This document shows positions 7,611 through 16,382 of a stretch of DNA of 45,155 nucleotides, piece after piece. Each line of letters starts with the position of its first letter. Within the stretch, counting starts at the first letter, position 1. The stretch is from Planctomycetota bacterium. Its GTDB lineage: Bacteria > Planctomycetota > Planctomycetia > Pirellulales > Pirellulaceae. A model generated the notes under the pieces. The model did no database searches. It was not told the origin of the DNA and was given only the letters and a program-made list of their open reading frames with translations. The stretch lies in the NCBI GenBank assembly GCA_029259935.1, contig JAJDEH010000357.1, positions 1 to 45,155 on the forward strand. Reading direction: 5' to 3'. A program made the position numbers and the translations under genes.

Positions 7611-9827
7611 CTACAAACTCGGACGTCTTTTGGGGTCATTTATCTTGGGTTTATTTCCGGACCATTCAGCTTCCGCAAGCCTCATTCTCAATGCCGAGCA
7701 TCTCTTTCCCGTATCTTCACGATGAATGGCCATGCCCAGCGCCTTTTTGGTGCCGACAAGCAGCACAAGTTTCTTGCCTCTCGTGACCGCCGTGTAGAGC
7801 AGGTTTCGTTGCAGCATCAGATAGTGCTGCGTGTGCAGCGGAATCACCACGCAAGGGAACTCTGACCCTTGGCTCTTGTGGATCGACAGCACGTAAGCGA
7901 GTGACAATTCGTCCAAGTCACCAAAGTCGTATTCGACGGGCCGACCCTCGAAATTGACTGTCATCGTTTGCTCAATGCGATTGATCTTTTCCACAATTCC
8001 CAGATCGCCGTTGAAAACTTCTCGGTCGTAATTGTTCTCAGTTTGGATGACCCGATCCCCAATGCGGAACGTCCAGCCGAATCGCTGTACGTCTGGACCA
8101 CCTTCGCTTGGATTGAGCGCCTCTTGTAAAACTTGGTTCAGATTCCGTGCCCCCAAGAGTGAACGGTTCATCGGCGTCAGCACTTGGATGCCGGACTTCG
8201 GGTCCAAGCCAAAGCGAGCGGGAATGCGCTCTTTCACCAAACACACTACCATGTCCTGAATCGCCTCTGGTTCATTGGACTCAACAAAGTAAAAGTCTGT
8301 TAATGATTCAGATGACGACAGGTTGGGCATTCGGCCCTGGTTGATGGCGTAGGCAGCCGTGATGATTCTGCTCTCGCTGGCTTGTCGAAAAATCTCTGTC
8401 AGACGGATAACAGGGACGACGTTCGACGCTATCACGTCGGCCAGCACTGAACCGGGACCGACCGAGGGGAGTTGATCCACGTCGCCCACCAGGATCACGC
8501 AGGCTTCGCTGGGAATTGCTCGCAAAACTTGGTGGCCGAGGACCACATCCACCATCGAGGTTTCATCCAGCACGAACAGGTCGCCAGTCAGCGGATGGTC
8601 CTGATTGCGTTTGAATTCTCCCTTGGTTGGATCGAATTCGAGCAAACGATGGACTGTCTTGGCTGTTCGGCCCGTCATCTCTGCCAACCGTTTCGTCGCC
8701 CGGCCCGTTGGAGCAGCCAGCACGCATTTCAGTTCCTTGGCAGAGAAGATTTCCAGGATGCTGCGCACTAGAGTTGTCTTGCCGACCCCCGGCCCGCCCG
8801 TGATGACAAGCATCTTGTGCTGGCACGCCAGACGGATTGCTTCCTGCTGCGCTGCGGCCAATTGGATGTCTAATCGCTGCTCGACCCAGGTGATGGCTTT
8901 TTCTACGTCGATGCGTGGCAAGGGATGCGGCGTAGCCGAGGCAATCCGGTGAGCCGACTGTGCCAAGCCGACTTCGGCCCGGTAGAGGGCGGCGAGATAA
9001 AGCCAAGGCTCACCTTCGACAGATTCACGTATCACGCTTCCATCTTGGACAACGACCCGCACGGCATCGTCGATGATCTTCTGCTCGATCTCGACCAACT
9101 TGATCGCATGTTCAATCACGCCCGTGTCTGGATAACCGCAGTGCCCTTTGGAAGCCAACTCTTGCAGCGTGTACTGTACGGCAGCCCTCGCCCGATACGG
9201 ACTGTTACGGTCGATACCGAGTTTTGCTGCCAATTCGTCGGCGGTCTTGAAGCCGATGCCACGGATGTCGTCGGCCAGTTGATAGGGGTTCTCCTTGATT
9301 TTGGCGATGGCTTCATGGCCGTAGGTGCGGTAAATGCGGACAGCCCGTCCCGAAGTGATCCCATGTTCAGTTAGAAAGAGCATGATCTTGCGGACTTCCT
9401 TCTGCTCTTGCCAGCTTTGGCGGATGCGCTTGAGTCGCTCTGCACCGATGCCTTTGACGTGCAGCAGCATGCCAGTAGCATTCTCGAAAATGTCGAGCGT
9501 GCGTTCCTTGTAAACTGAGACAATCTTGGCGGCGATCTTGGGACCAATGCTGCGAACTGCTCCAGAGGCGAGGTACTTCTCGATTCCTGCGGCAGAAGCA
9601 GGATGTGTCGTCTTAAGTTCGTCGGCTTTGAACTGTTGTCCGTGTTGTCGGTCGATCACCCAGCGACCACTCGCCTCAACATGCTCGCCCGCCGTGACCG
9701 AAGTGGTACTGCCGACCACGGAGACAAGATCATCACGTTCTTTGACCTTCACCTGAAGAACGGCAAAACCGTTCTCTGGGTTGTGGTACGTGACTCGCTC
9801 GATGAATCCGTTCAGGGTTTCGGACAT
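7611..9827 (-). CDS. recD2: RecD2-type ATP-dependent DNA helicase
   Basis: About 738 residues from ATG 9827 (MSETLNGFIERV, the family's usual beginning; the frame opens at 9872). An N-terminal OB-like part and helix-hairpin-helix segments (KGIGAERLKRI, RGIGFKTADELAAKLGI) precede the SF1B helicase core. Walker A GGPGVGKTT is at about residues 344-352, Walker B is in DETSM, and motif III is GDVDQLPSVGPG. The late motifs SIHKSQGSEF and YTAVTRGKKLV are all present, so it should be active. RecD2 proteins are 5'-3' single-strand-stimulated helicases outside the RecBCD complex, used in repair and replication stress. It ends a minus-strand operon of four genes and overlaps the preceding gene by 16 bases. 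Length is normal for the family. Confidence 0.92.
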   Translation of the reverse strand: MSETLNGFIERVTYHNPENGFAVLQVKVKERDDLVSVVGSTTSVTAGEHVEASGRWVIDRQHGQQFKADELKTTHPASAAGIEKYLASGAVRSIGPKIAAKIVSVYKERTLDIFENATGMLLHVKGIGAERLKRIRQSWQEQKEVRKIMLFLTEHGITSGRAVRIYRTYGHEAIAKIKENPYQLADDIRGIGFKTADELAAKLGIDRNSPYRARAAVQYTLQELASKGHCGYPDTGVIEHAIKLVEIEQKIIDDAVRVVVQDGSVIRESVEGEPWLYLAALYRAEVGLAQSAHRIASATPHPLPRIDVEKAITWVEQRLDIQLAAAQQEAIRLACQHKMLVITGGPGVGKTTLVRSILEIFSAKELKCVLAAPTGRATKRLAEMTGRTAKTVHRLLEFDPTKGEFKRNQDHPLTGDLFVLDETSMVDVVLGHQVLRAIPSEACVILVGDVDQLPSVGPGSVLADVIASNVVPVIRLTEIFRQASESRIITAAYAINQGRMPNLSSSESLTDFYFVESNEPEAIQDMVVCLVKERIPARFGLDPKSGIQVLTPMNRSLLGARNLNQVLQEALNPSEGGPDVQRFGWTFRIGDRVIQTENNYDREVFNGDLGIVEKINRIEQTMTVNFEGRPVEYDFGDLDELSLAYVLSIHKSQGSEFPCVVIPLHTQHYLMLQRNLLYTAVTRGKKLVLLVGTKKALGMAIHREDTGKRCSALRMRLAEAEWSGNKPKINDPKRRPSL

Positions 9828-10240
9828 GATGGCACCGGGGAAGGAAGAGGCACGGACAATCGGCAACGGCACGGTAGCATATCAGCGAACTGCTCAAGTT
9901 GCTCATCCACAGACGGTAATGGATGTCGTTCGCCAACGATGATGTCGATGATCACTGACTCTTCGAGATGTAAGCTGGTGGCAATGTCAGTTGACAGGTC
10001 GCTCGCCAATACTGCTTTCACAGGCACCGTTGTTGGCTCGGCGGCAAGCTCGTTGAGGCGTGCCAACACATCCGGGAAATGTGCCACGAGCAGGATGGCA
10101 ACCGTTTCTGACTTCGAGCGTTCCGCTATCTCTCTGGCAAGACCTGCGAACTTGGCGTCCGTCGTCATCCAGATGTGATCAGGGACGACCTCGACATTTG
10201 TTGGTTTCTTGCTGCCGAACAGCGAATCGAAGAATCCCAT
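9812..10240 (-). CDS. Hypothetical protein, probably C-terminally truncated
   Basis: A 142-residue alpha/beta protein beginning MGFFDSLFGSKKP. It has a Rossmann-like alternation (ETVAILLVAHFPDVLARLNE, EESVIIDIIVGERHPLP) and a Cys pair CRCR near residue 123. I recall longer planctomycete proteins of this type that continue after LPCRCR into a SecA-like tail. Here the last residues are Pro/Ser-rich and overlap the recD2 start region, so the tail was probably lost where recD2 was joined. That family memory is not verified. Its ATG overlaps the upstream stop (TAATG), indicating translational coupling. Confidence 0.55.
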   Translation of the reverse strand: MGFFDSLFGSKKPTNVEVVPDHIWMTTDAKFAGLAREIAERSKSETVAILLVAHFPDVLARLNELAAEPTTVPVKAVLASDLSTDIATSLHLEESVIIDIIVGERHPLPSVDEQLEQFADMLPCRCRLSVPLPSPVPSCPKP

Positions 10241-10515
10241 TACTGTTTCTTCCTAAGTTCGTTCACTTCGTCACGCAGCCGCCCGACTTCATCGTCGCCT
10301 GCGACAATCGAGGCGGCGGTGACCTCCGTTTTCAAGCCGTCCTCGGTGGTCCATTGGCCACGTAGAACTCGGGTATCATCCTGCCGAGCTTTGATCTTAG
10401 GATGGCGCTCCAACAACTTTTCGAGAATCCAGTGAATATCCGGCTCGTTGATCTTGCCGTCACGGGGCAACTTGCCGTGAATCGCAGGAATGATGTTGAT
10501 CCGCTTTGTTGGCAT
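10240..10515 (-). CDS. Small hypothetical protein, 91 residues
   Basis: Starts at ATG 10515 (MPTKRINIIPAIHGKLP). The frame opens at 10560, but that ATG lies inside the upstream gene. Charged helical protein with a Trp in ILEKLLERHPKIKA context and a C-terminal heptad-like segment (DDEVGRLRDEVNELRKKQ) that could form a coiled coil. Overlaps the next gene by one base (TAATG) and follows the upstream ORF by 17 bases, so it is the second gene of the recD2 operon. Family unknown. Confidence 0.6.
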   Translation of the reverse strand: MPTKRINIIPAIHGKLPRDGKINEPDIHWILEKLLERHPKIKARQDDTRVLRGQWTTEDGLKTEVTAASIVAGDDEVGRLRDEVNELRKKQ

Positions 10516-10532
10516 CGCCGTCTCCACCGGGC

Positions 10533-10712
10533 TTAGCACCAGTTGTGAAACCAGTAGCAATAATCGTCGATTAGCTGCCGGTTTGATTTGCCCTTGGCCT
10601 CTTCCAACTCACCCACTGGCACTGTGACGATCTGGCCTTCCATTCGGGCCTCGCAGAGAATGCCGTAACTCTCATCGATCATGTACAACTGCGTTTCGCG
10701 GAGGGCTTGCAT
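10533..10712 (-). CDS. Small ORF resembling the C-terminus of a planctomycete calcium-binding-like protein
   Basis: 59 residues from ATG 10712. The core CEARMEGQIVTVPVGELEE and the end LIDDYCYWFHNW resemble the tail of small acidic plasmid-type proteins often labelled calcium-binding (V-x-W-x-GR-x-x-x-V-P-L-x-Q-L then DWHYW). Only the tail is present; upstream, the frame runs into unrelated sequence and an integrase scrap at 10800-10877. It is the first member of the recD2 operon. It may be a functional small protein or the surviving 3' end of a longer gene. Confidence 0.4.
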   Translation of the reverse strand: MQALRETQLYMIDESYGILCEARMEGQIVTVPVGELEEAKGKSNRQLIDDYCYWFHNWC

Positions 10713-10799
10713 CCCGTTCAAACGGCACGACATGCTCAGGCGACGAACATTCAGCAAACGGCAACGATGAAATCGCTTTCGTCGCCCGTTGTCATTCGA

Positions 10800-10877
10800 C
10801 CGACAATAAACGCCCATCGTCAATTCCAAACTCGAATGGCCAACCACATCTTGAACGGCTTTCCTGTCGGCTGGCAT
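10800..10877 (-). pseudogene. Tyrosine-integrase C-terminal scrap
   Basis: The minus frame encodes VQDVVGHSSLELTMGVY, the conserved GHSS-x-x-x-T-x-x-x-Y end of tyrosine recombinases, where the His and the nucleophile Tyr lie. Everything before and after it is unrelated. It is a second, shorter relic of the same kind as the integrase tail at 16.57-16.67 kb. Confidence 0.5.
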
Positions 10878-11470
10878 ATCCCGGCAGCCACGTGTTTCAG
10901 CCCAGCAACTTCGAGTCCTGACGCAGTTGCTGGCGACTGTGAGCGAGGGCGACTCACGCATTCTGTAGAACATCGGCATGGCCGTGACTTCTCGTTCCAT
11001 GGAGGCGTAAATGCGTAACCGTTGCGCAACCCAATTCCCATTCTCGGCGCCCCTTTATTCAGCCCCAGCCAAGAAAACTGAAAAACAAGGCACTGGGTGA
11101 AGAATCGCCCCGCAAACAAAGCTAGCACTTCCCGTCAACCCAGGGCTTCTAATGGTCGCTGACCGGGAAAACTAATTGTCGCTACACAACGAGAAAACTT
11201 GCGGTCGTTGGTTCAATCTGAAGGCTACCCTACGTACTACCCGATTCGGGTCTTGGAAACATCAAGATGAAACAGAACAACAGCGCCTACCTACGAGAAC
11301 TAGAAAAAAACCTCGGCACTCCAAACCCTCCAAACAAAGAGGACATCGACGCGCACGCCGCCGCACCGGCAACGGAACCGGGCAGTGTGCGATCTACCGC
11401 ACTTCATAGATTGTGGCGACGAAAGCGCAACTGCGATACCTTGTACTGAACTCATTTCCGGAGAATTGGC
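10878..11470. other. Debris region without a supported gene
   Basis: No ORF here reads like a known protein. A 60-codon frame at 11267-11449 (plus) is acidic and Pro/Ala-rich with no motif, and may be chance. The stretch holds the attachment-like scar at 11203-11242 described separately. GGAG about 9 bases before 11471 is the ribosome site of the next gene. Confidence 0.4.
11203..11242 (+). repeat. tRNA T-arm-like scar plus copy 1 of a 30-bp repeat
   Basis: Bases 11203-11216 (GGTCGTTGGTTCAA) are identical to 14 bases of the tRNA-Val fragment at 16317-16330. They run directly into 11213-11242, a 30-base sequence repeated with about three differences at 16141-16169. This looks like a decayed end of an integrative element that used the tRNA-Val T-arm. 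Confidence 0.45.
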
Positions 11471-12721
11471 ATGTATCGGATCATCTCTTTTGTCGCTCTC
11501 GCATTTTGGTTCATCAATGCGGAATCGAGTGCGGAGGATTGGCCGCGATGGCGAGGTCCTCGCGGTGACGGGACCTGGTGCGCGCCCATGATTCCGATGA
11601 CATGGCCGAAAGACGGATTGAAAGTCCGCTGGCGATCGAAGATCGGACCCGGATATTCCGGAATCGCGGTGAAGGACGGCCGGGCGTTCACAATGGACCG
11701 GCCGAAGGAACCGGGCTCGCAGGAACGCGTGGCCTGCATTGACGCGACGACCGGCGACGAGATCTGGTCGTTTATCTATGAAGCGTATTACGAAAAGCTT
11801 GATTATGGAAAGGGACCGCGGACAACTCCGACAGTACATGACGGACGCGTTTATACACTTGGCGCGGTTGGCCATCTGCACTGCCTTGACGTGGCTAGCG
11901 GGAAAAAGTTGTGGTCAAAGAACTTGAAAGCGGATCATCGGGCCGAACAGCCGACATGGAGCTTTGCGGCGATGCCGGTCATTTACCAGGAAACAGTGAT
12001 CATTCACGCGGGTCAAGAACCGGATGGATGTTATGTGGCGTACGACCGAAAGACGGGCGAAGAGATCTGGCGAGCGGGTGACGACCCGACGGGTTACGGA
12101 ACGCCGATCGTCATTCATCATGGCGGTACAGATCGACTCGTCGGTTGGACTCCTGAGCATATCGTTGGTATGTCGCTTGATTCCGGCAAAGTGCTTTGGA
12201 AAGTCCCCTACAAAGTCACTTACGGCGTCACCATCACCACACCCATCTTTCATGGAGACACTGTGCTCGTCTGCGGCTATTGGGAAGGATCGAAAGCCGT
12301 GCGACTGGGCGTAGGTCCAAAGGACGCCGAGTTACTCTGGGAAGAAAACCGATTCTTACGAGGCGTCATGTCTCAGCCACTGTATCGCGACGGGCATGTT
12401 TACCTGCTCGACAGATCGAATGGCCTGGTTTGTTTTGAATTGGCGACCGGCAATGTCGTTTGGACCGACAAACACAAGATGACGCCACGCGGCCGTAATC
12501 CACAGGCCAACATGGTTTGGCTTGGCGATACTGACCGAGCCATCGTCCTCAACGCAACCGGCGAGTTGATCCTAATTCGGCTCACGACCCAAGGCTACGA
12601 AGAGTCGTCCCGCACGAAGATCATCGGCGAAACGTGGTCCCATCCAGCGTTCGCGGGAAACGACGTCTTCGCGCGCGACGATCAGGAAATCGTCTGCGTT
12701 CGGATTGGCTCCGATGAATAG
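11471..12721 (+). CDS. Secreted PQQ-like (BamB-type) beta-propeller protein
   Basis: 416 residues. Signal peptide (IISFVALAFWFINAESSA), then EDWPRWRGPRGDG, the typical opening of planctomycete PQQ-repeat propellers. The blades repeat the pattern A-x-D-x-x-TG-x-x-x-W: IDATTGDEIWSF, LDVASGKKLWSK, YDRKTGEEIWRA, LDSGKVLWKV, ELATGNVVWTD. This is the quinoprotein-alcohol-dehydrogenase-like fold, but no PQQ-binding or metal residues are evident, so it is more likely a binding or scaffold protein at the cell surface. GGAG lies 9 bases before the ATG. It may form a pair with the LVIVD propeller gene downstream. Confidence 0.85.
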   Translation: MYRIISFVALAFWFINAESSAEDWPRWRGPRGDGTWCAPMIPMTWPKDGLKVRWRSKIGPGYSGIAVKDGRAFTMDRPKEPGSQERVACIDATTGDEIWSFIYEAYYEKLDYGKGPRTTPTVHDGRVYTLGAVGHLHCLDVASGKKLWSKNLKADHRAEQPTWSFAAMPVIYQETVIIHAGQEPDGCYVAYDRKTGEEIWRAGDDPTGYGTPIVIHHGGTDRLVGWTPEHIVGMSLDSGKVLWKVPYKVTYGVTITTPIFHGDTVLVCGYWEGSKAVRLGVGPKDAELLWEENRFLRGVMSQPLYRDGHVYLLDRSNGLVCFELATGNVVWTDKHKMTPRGRNPQANMVWLGDTDRAIVLNATGELILIRLTTQGYEESSRTKIIGETWSHPAFAGNDVFARDDQEIVCVRIGSDE

Positions 12722-12876
12722 GTCGCATCCACCACCGCAACACAGGTGATGGCGTTTGGTTTTGTGCGGATCGCAACAGCCTTCTCCAGGTTCTCGCGAT
12801 ATTGCTCAGGCGTGTGGGTCACTTTGTCGCGACGGCCCTCGATCGGCGAAGAATTCATCCGAAGACGGCAGCAGGC
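12721..12876 (-). pseudogene. SGNH/GDSL-hydrolase scrap
   Basis: Antisense to its neighbours, a 52-codon open frame reads GRRDKVTHTPEQYRENLEKA followed by VAIRTKPNAITCVAVVDAT. The pattern Y-x-x-N-L-x-x-x-V then I-x-V-T-x-x-P/A-V is the one seen after the catalytic Asp region of SGNH esterases. No start, catalytic Ser or His is present. The rest of the gap to 13088 shows nothing I recognise. Confidence 0.35.
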
Positions 12877-13088
12877 TCAGCGCGATACACTCGCGGCAGC
12901 ACCGGCTCAAGTAGGGTGCTGGCCGCTTAGAATCTGGGATTATCCAGCCGTCCAACGAAATATCCGGAAGGAACTTCCAGCGAGAGATTTTTTTTCATCC
13001 CGTGAGGCATGCTGTAGAATAGATAGGTTGAAGGCTCTTCCGATGTTTGTCACACCTTGCCCTCGCGTAGAAAGTCCGGAGTCGTGAT

Positions 13089-15479
13089 ATGCGTTTTTCT
13101 CTTTCAGTATGGAGCGGTGCGCTGGTGATGGCGGCAAGCGCTGCGTATGCGGAAGATGCTCCGTTCACAGCAGATATACTCAAGAAGCACACCTTCGAGT
13201 TGGCCGAGAAATACTTCGAGCAATTTCAGCATCCGCAGACCTTGGTGTTGTACGGGGCGAAGCTCTCAACGAAAGACGGTTGGACTTCACCGGAGGAGAT
13301 CAAGGCACGCAAGCCGAAACCGTGGGGGTACGGCTCGCGGATCGCCGACACGGCATTGCATTGCGGCCATACACTGGTCGCGTTGCTCGAAGCGTACGAC
13401 GCGGCACCCGATCCGTATCTGCGGCGGAAGGCCGAAGAACTGTTTGTCGCCCTCAAGTTCATCGGTGGAATTTGCCCGGTCGAAGGACTCGTGCCGCGCG
13501 GGCCTCACCCGGATGATCCCTCGGCGTATTACGACGACTCGTCGATGGACCAGCACACGACGTACATCATCACATTGGCCCGCTATGCCAATAGCGATTT
13601 GGCTACCGCGGAAGACAAGCAGTGGATCAAAAAGAAACTCGGCGCGATTGGTCAACGGCTGGAGAGATACAATTTTTCGATTAAGGCTGCCAATGGTGTG
13701 ACCGAGTCGCACGTGGGTTTTTCGTGGAAGGATTTTCGCAACAATCACGTCTCCATTCTGATTCCCACCGTATATGCACTCTACAAGGGTACGGGAGAGA
13801 AGCATTGGTTGAAATTGCATGACGAACTTCTCGCAGAACGAGGTGGATTGCGGTGGCAACTTCTTCACGCCGGCAAGCACGTCGAACTAAACGGGCATCC
13901 GATCTATGCGAACCAGAACGGTTTCCGCCTCAACGCCTATTTGCACTTTCTTGAAGATGCGGAAAAACGCACCGTGATCAGCGACTTGTTGGCTCAGTGT
14001 GCCCAGATGCAGCTTGATCGCGAATTTCCTGGTCCGTTCTATCGCAAATTTCACAGCGAGGATGATTGGACCGCACTGGCTCGTAAGTACAAGTGGAGCA
14101 GTTCAGAGATACGGGGCGCGGAGATGGCGTGGAATTTATTCCGCCCGGAGATGCTCGATGACAAGGGGGGGCTCACCGCACTCGCCCATGTGCGGTTTCC
14201 GCTTGGAGGCTATCACCTGGTGCTGATGAGCGAGCGTGCTGAACTGATTCGACGCGACCTGCCGACGATCTTGAAGATGCTAAAGACGGTTGACCTGCAA
14301 AAGATCTCCGCTGCAGAAACACATTACCTGTTCACGACCGTCGCGCTGCATGCCTATGCGTACTACCACAAGCATCCAGATCTGTTTGCCGAGTCGCCTG
14401 GCTTCGGCCCACAGCTTGCCAACACCTTCAACACTGGAATTGGTCCGACAATGGATGTGACGATTGAGGGAACGCACGCCTACGCGATCGGAAATCGTAC
14501 GCTGCACGTGCTGGACATCACCGAGCCTGCCAGGCCACACCCGCTTGGAAAGATTGGCAGACTCGGACGAGTTCGTCAGATCGTGGTTGAGGACGATATC
14601 GCCTACATCACCTCGCGCGAGGACGGGCTGTTTATCGTCGATGTGAGTGACTCGAAAGCTCCCACGCTGCTCTCTCGCTTCGACACAATCGAGTTTGCCA
14701 CCGGCGTTTGCAAATCCGGAGATGTGCTGTTCGTAGCGTGCCGCTCGTTTGGAGTGGAGCTGATTGACGTCTCCAATCCAGTCCAGCCGAGACACCTCAG
14801 TACCGTACGGACGGGAGAGGCGCAGTCGGTCGTCGAGCGAAACGGTTACTTGTATGCCGGCGTATGGGGAACATCGGAGATCGTCACGGTCGATGTGCGG
14901 AATCCCTGGAAGCCGCTGATCACATCGCGAGTGCCGCTTGACGGTTTCGGCGACGGCGTCGATGTGCAGGGCAAATTTCTGTACGCGGCCACGGGCCATC
15001 ATTCGCGCCGCCGACCGCGCGCCAAGACTGGCGACCCGGGGGTCGGACATGGCCACGGGCTGGAAATACTGAACATCACGAACCCCGCGATGCCGAAGCC
15101 TGTCTCCCGCGTGAAGTTCCCGCCGAGCTACAGCATCCGCGATGACATGTGGAGCGTGACAATCTCCAACGATCATGCGTTTGTCGCCGATACGCACAAC
15201 GGCATTTTTGTGCTGAACGTCAAGAATCCGCTCCATCCACGGTTCACAGGGCATTGGACACTTCCATCTATCGGATTCCGAGCAAAGTCAGAAACCTTGC
15301 ACGCGCTCCGAACTTTGACAAGACAGAGGCTCTCATCCAATCGGAGGAAGACAGTGAACGCTCTGCAACGAAGGACTGGGCGGCATTTGTCCTGTCAGGC
15401 ATTGGACGTTGGCCATTTGCAAAATCTGACGAGGTTTCAGTTATTGTCAACTTTCTTGAGCCTTGCAGATCCAATTTGA
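13089..15479 (+). CDS. Secreted helical-barrel plus LVIVD-propeller protein, 3' end replaced
   Basis: Signal peptide (LSVWSGALVMAASAAYA), then about 420 residues with the spacing of an (alpha/alpha)-barrel of the glycosidase/lyase type (LLEAYDAAPDPYLRRKAEEL, SMDQHTTYIITLARYA). After that come at least six LVIVD-type propeller repeats: LHVLDITEPARP, LFIVDVSDSKAP, VELIDVSNPVQP, IVTVDVRNPWKP, LEILNITNPAMP and IFVLNVKNPLHP. The propeller fold is known; substrate unknown. GGAG 9 bases upstream supports the start. At about 15265 (FTGHWTL) the frame leaves the family and runs about 70 residues through foreign DNA, so the final blade or blades are missing. The protein may be unstable. Confidence 0.75.
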   Translation: MRFSLSVWSGALVMAASAAYAEDAPFTADILKKHTFELAEKYFEQFQHPQTLVLYGAKLSTKDGWTSPEEIKARKPKPWGYGSRIADTALHCGHTLVALLEAYDAAPDPYLRRKAEELFVALKFIGGICPVEGLVPRGPHPDDPSAYYDDSSMDQHTTYIITLARYANSDLATAEDKQWIKKKLGAIGQRLERYNFSIKAANGVTESHVGFSWKDFRNNHVSILIPTVYALYKGTGEKHWLKLHDELLAERGGLRWQLLHAGKHVELNGHPIYANQNGFRLNAYLHFLEDAEKRTVISDLLAQCAQMQLDREFPGPFYRKFHSEDDWTALARKYKWSSSEIRGAEMAWNLFRPEMLDDKGGLTALAHVRFPLGGYHLVLMSERAELIRRDLPTILKMLKTVDLQKISAAETHYLFTTVALHAYAYYHKHPDLFAESPGFGPQLANTFNTGIGPTMDVTIEGTHAYAIGNRTLHVLDITEPARPHPLGKIGRLGRVRQIVVEDDIAYITSREDGLFIVDVSDSKAPTLLSRFDTIEFATGVCKSGDVLFVACRSFGVELIDVSNPVQPRHLSTVRTGEAQSVVERNGYLYAGVWGTSEIVTVDVRNPWKPLITSRVPLDGFGDGVDVQGKFLYAATGHHSRRRPRAKTGDPGVGHGHGLEILNITNPAMPKPVSRVKFPPSYSIRDDMWSVTISNDHAFVADTHNGIFVLNVKNPLHPRFTGHWTLPSIGFRAKSETLHALRTLTRQRLSSNRRKTVNALQRRTGRHLSCQALDVGHLQNLTRFQLLSTFLSLADPI

Positions 15480-15766
15480 ACAAGCAGCTTTGGGATGCGA
15501 TTGGCAACGGAAGTAATGACGAACGCATCCGCGCAGCGGCAGCACTTGCCGAATACGAATCAGAAAGCGAGCTTTGGGAACAAGTGGGCGAAGAGGTTGT
15601 GACGGCTTTGGTTTCAGTTCCATCTTCCGAGTCCCACGAGTGGATTGAGGTGCTGCGGCCTGTTGGAAGCGTTTTGGCTGATCCGCTTGTGAGGCGATTC
15701 AAAGTTCGCAGTGCGGAGCGAGGTACGGAACGTCCTGTCGCAGCATCGGCGTTAGCCGACTATTGA
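15271..15766 (+). pseudogene. Chimeric debris: CHAT C-terminus joined to a kinase-accessory region
   Basis: In the frame ending at TGA 15766, the first part (YRIPSKVRNLARAPNFDKT ... KDWAAFVLSGIGR) is the very end of a CHAT protein, close to the end of the CHAT remnant at 4.9-5.0 kb. The normal stop is missing. The frame continues into IRAAAALAEYESES, LWEQVGEEVVTALVSVP, EWIEVLRPVGSVLADPL and ASALADY, which match the helical segment between the kinase domain and the WD40 or SUMF1 part of planctomycete serine/threonine kinases. So three gene pieces (LVIVD, CHAT, kinase) meet within 150 bases. No promoter or start is likely to belong to it. Confidence 0.65.
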
Positions 15767-15836
15767 GTGCGCCCAACAGGACCGTAGCGTGGCTGTCGCT
15801 GACTTGGGGCGGGAAGATCCGGTAGCGGCTAACGCG

Positions 15837-16064
15837 CTAGTTTTTGTGGCGACGGCGCTGTGCCCGTTTGGTTTGCTGGCGGTCGCGCCGATCCTTGCGT
15901 TCTTCGATGCGATACTGACGAATAGCTTGCGGATGAGCGGCGGCCCAGTTCCATGGCAATAAGGGCTCGTAGTCGGTAACGCCGGACAAGAGTTGGTCCA
16001 GGACGTCTTTCACGTAAAGCCAAACATCGAGGTCGTTTCGCAGCGCGCTACTGACCAGAGTCAT
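15837..16064 (-). pseudogene. IS66-family transposase C-terminal remnant
   Basis: The minus frame reads TLVSSALRNDLDVWLYVKDV and LDQLLSGVTDYEPLLPWNW, then a basic tail rich in Arg, Lys and Gln. This is the C-terminal segment of IS66 TnpC-type transposases (S-x-x-R-N-x-x-D-x-W-x-Y-x-x-D-V-L). The DDE catalytic core is absent, and residues upstream of the ATG no longer match the family. Confidence 0.65.
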
Positions 16065-16140
16065 GAACCGCGCGCTGCGACACTTCCCGAGAACAACCCG
16101 TTCTTTCTGCCAATCGCAACTTGCTTCATTAGTTGCTCGG

Positions 16141-16169
16141 TCAATCTGAGGGCTACCCTATTACTACCC
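16141..16169 (+). repeat. Copy 2 of the 30-bp island repeat
   Basis: TCAATCTGAGGGCTACCCTA followed by TTACTACCC. It differs from 11213-11242 at about three positions. It lies 135 bases before the tRNA-Val fragment, just as copy 1 abuts a T-arm-like sequence. Probably an element-end sequence. Confidence 0.5.
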
Positions 16170-16303
16170 TGCCGTACCTTAAAAGCTCGAAAGTAACTGA
16201 CAATTAGTGAGGGTAAATGAAAGCCTTTGCAAAGCTTGTAAGATGTCGTAAGCTGTTACTACAACTCGCATTTCACGCAGCGTCGCCATTTGGAGTGGCG
16301 GGC

Positions 16304-16347
16304 TTGACATCGTGGAGGTCGTTGGTTCAAGCCCAATACCGCCCACT
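16304..16347 (+). tRNA. 3' half of tRNA-Val(GAC), attachment-site remnant
   Basis: The sequence holds the anticodon loop TTGACAT, the variable region, a T-arm (GTTGG-TTCAAGC-CCAAT, stem of five) and the acceptor 3' strand ACCGCCC. The 5' side (bases before 16304) does not supply the matching anticodon stem, D-arm or GGGCGGT acceptor strand. It is therefore a fragment, not a working tRNA. A displaced tRNA 3' end beside an integrase tail is the usual mark of island integration. Confidence 0.6.
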
Positions 16348-16353
16348 ACTGGT

Positions 16354-16382
16354 AGCCCGTTGACAGGAGTTGTCAACGGGCT
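16354..16382. terminator. Strong hairpin next to the attachment remnant
   Basis: A perfect 12-bp inverted repeat AGCCCGTTGACA / TGTCAACGGGCT with a 5-base loop. No long T-run follows on either strand, so it may end transcription of the old integrase or be a recombination-site element. It begins a few bases after the tRNA-Val 3' end. Confidence 0.45.

Noticed and set aside
14280..15254. 324-codon open frame antisense to the LVIVD propeller
   Set aside because: The plus strand has regular LVIVD repeats; the antisense frame has none.
16304..16347. Complete tRNA-Val gene
   Set aside because: No acceptor 5' strand, D-arm or matching anticodon stem upstream; only the 3' half is present.
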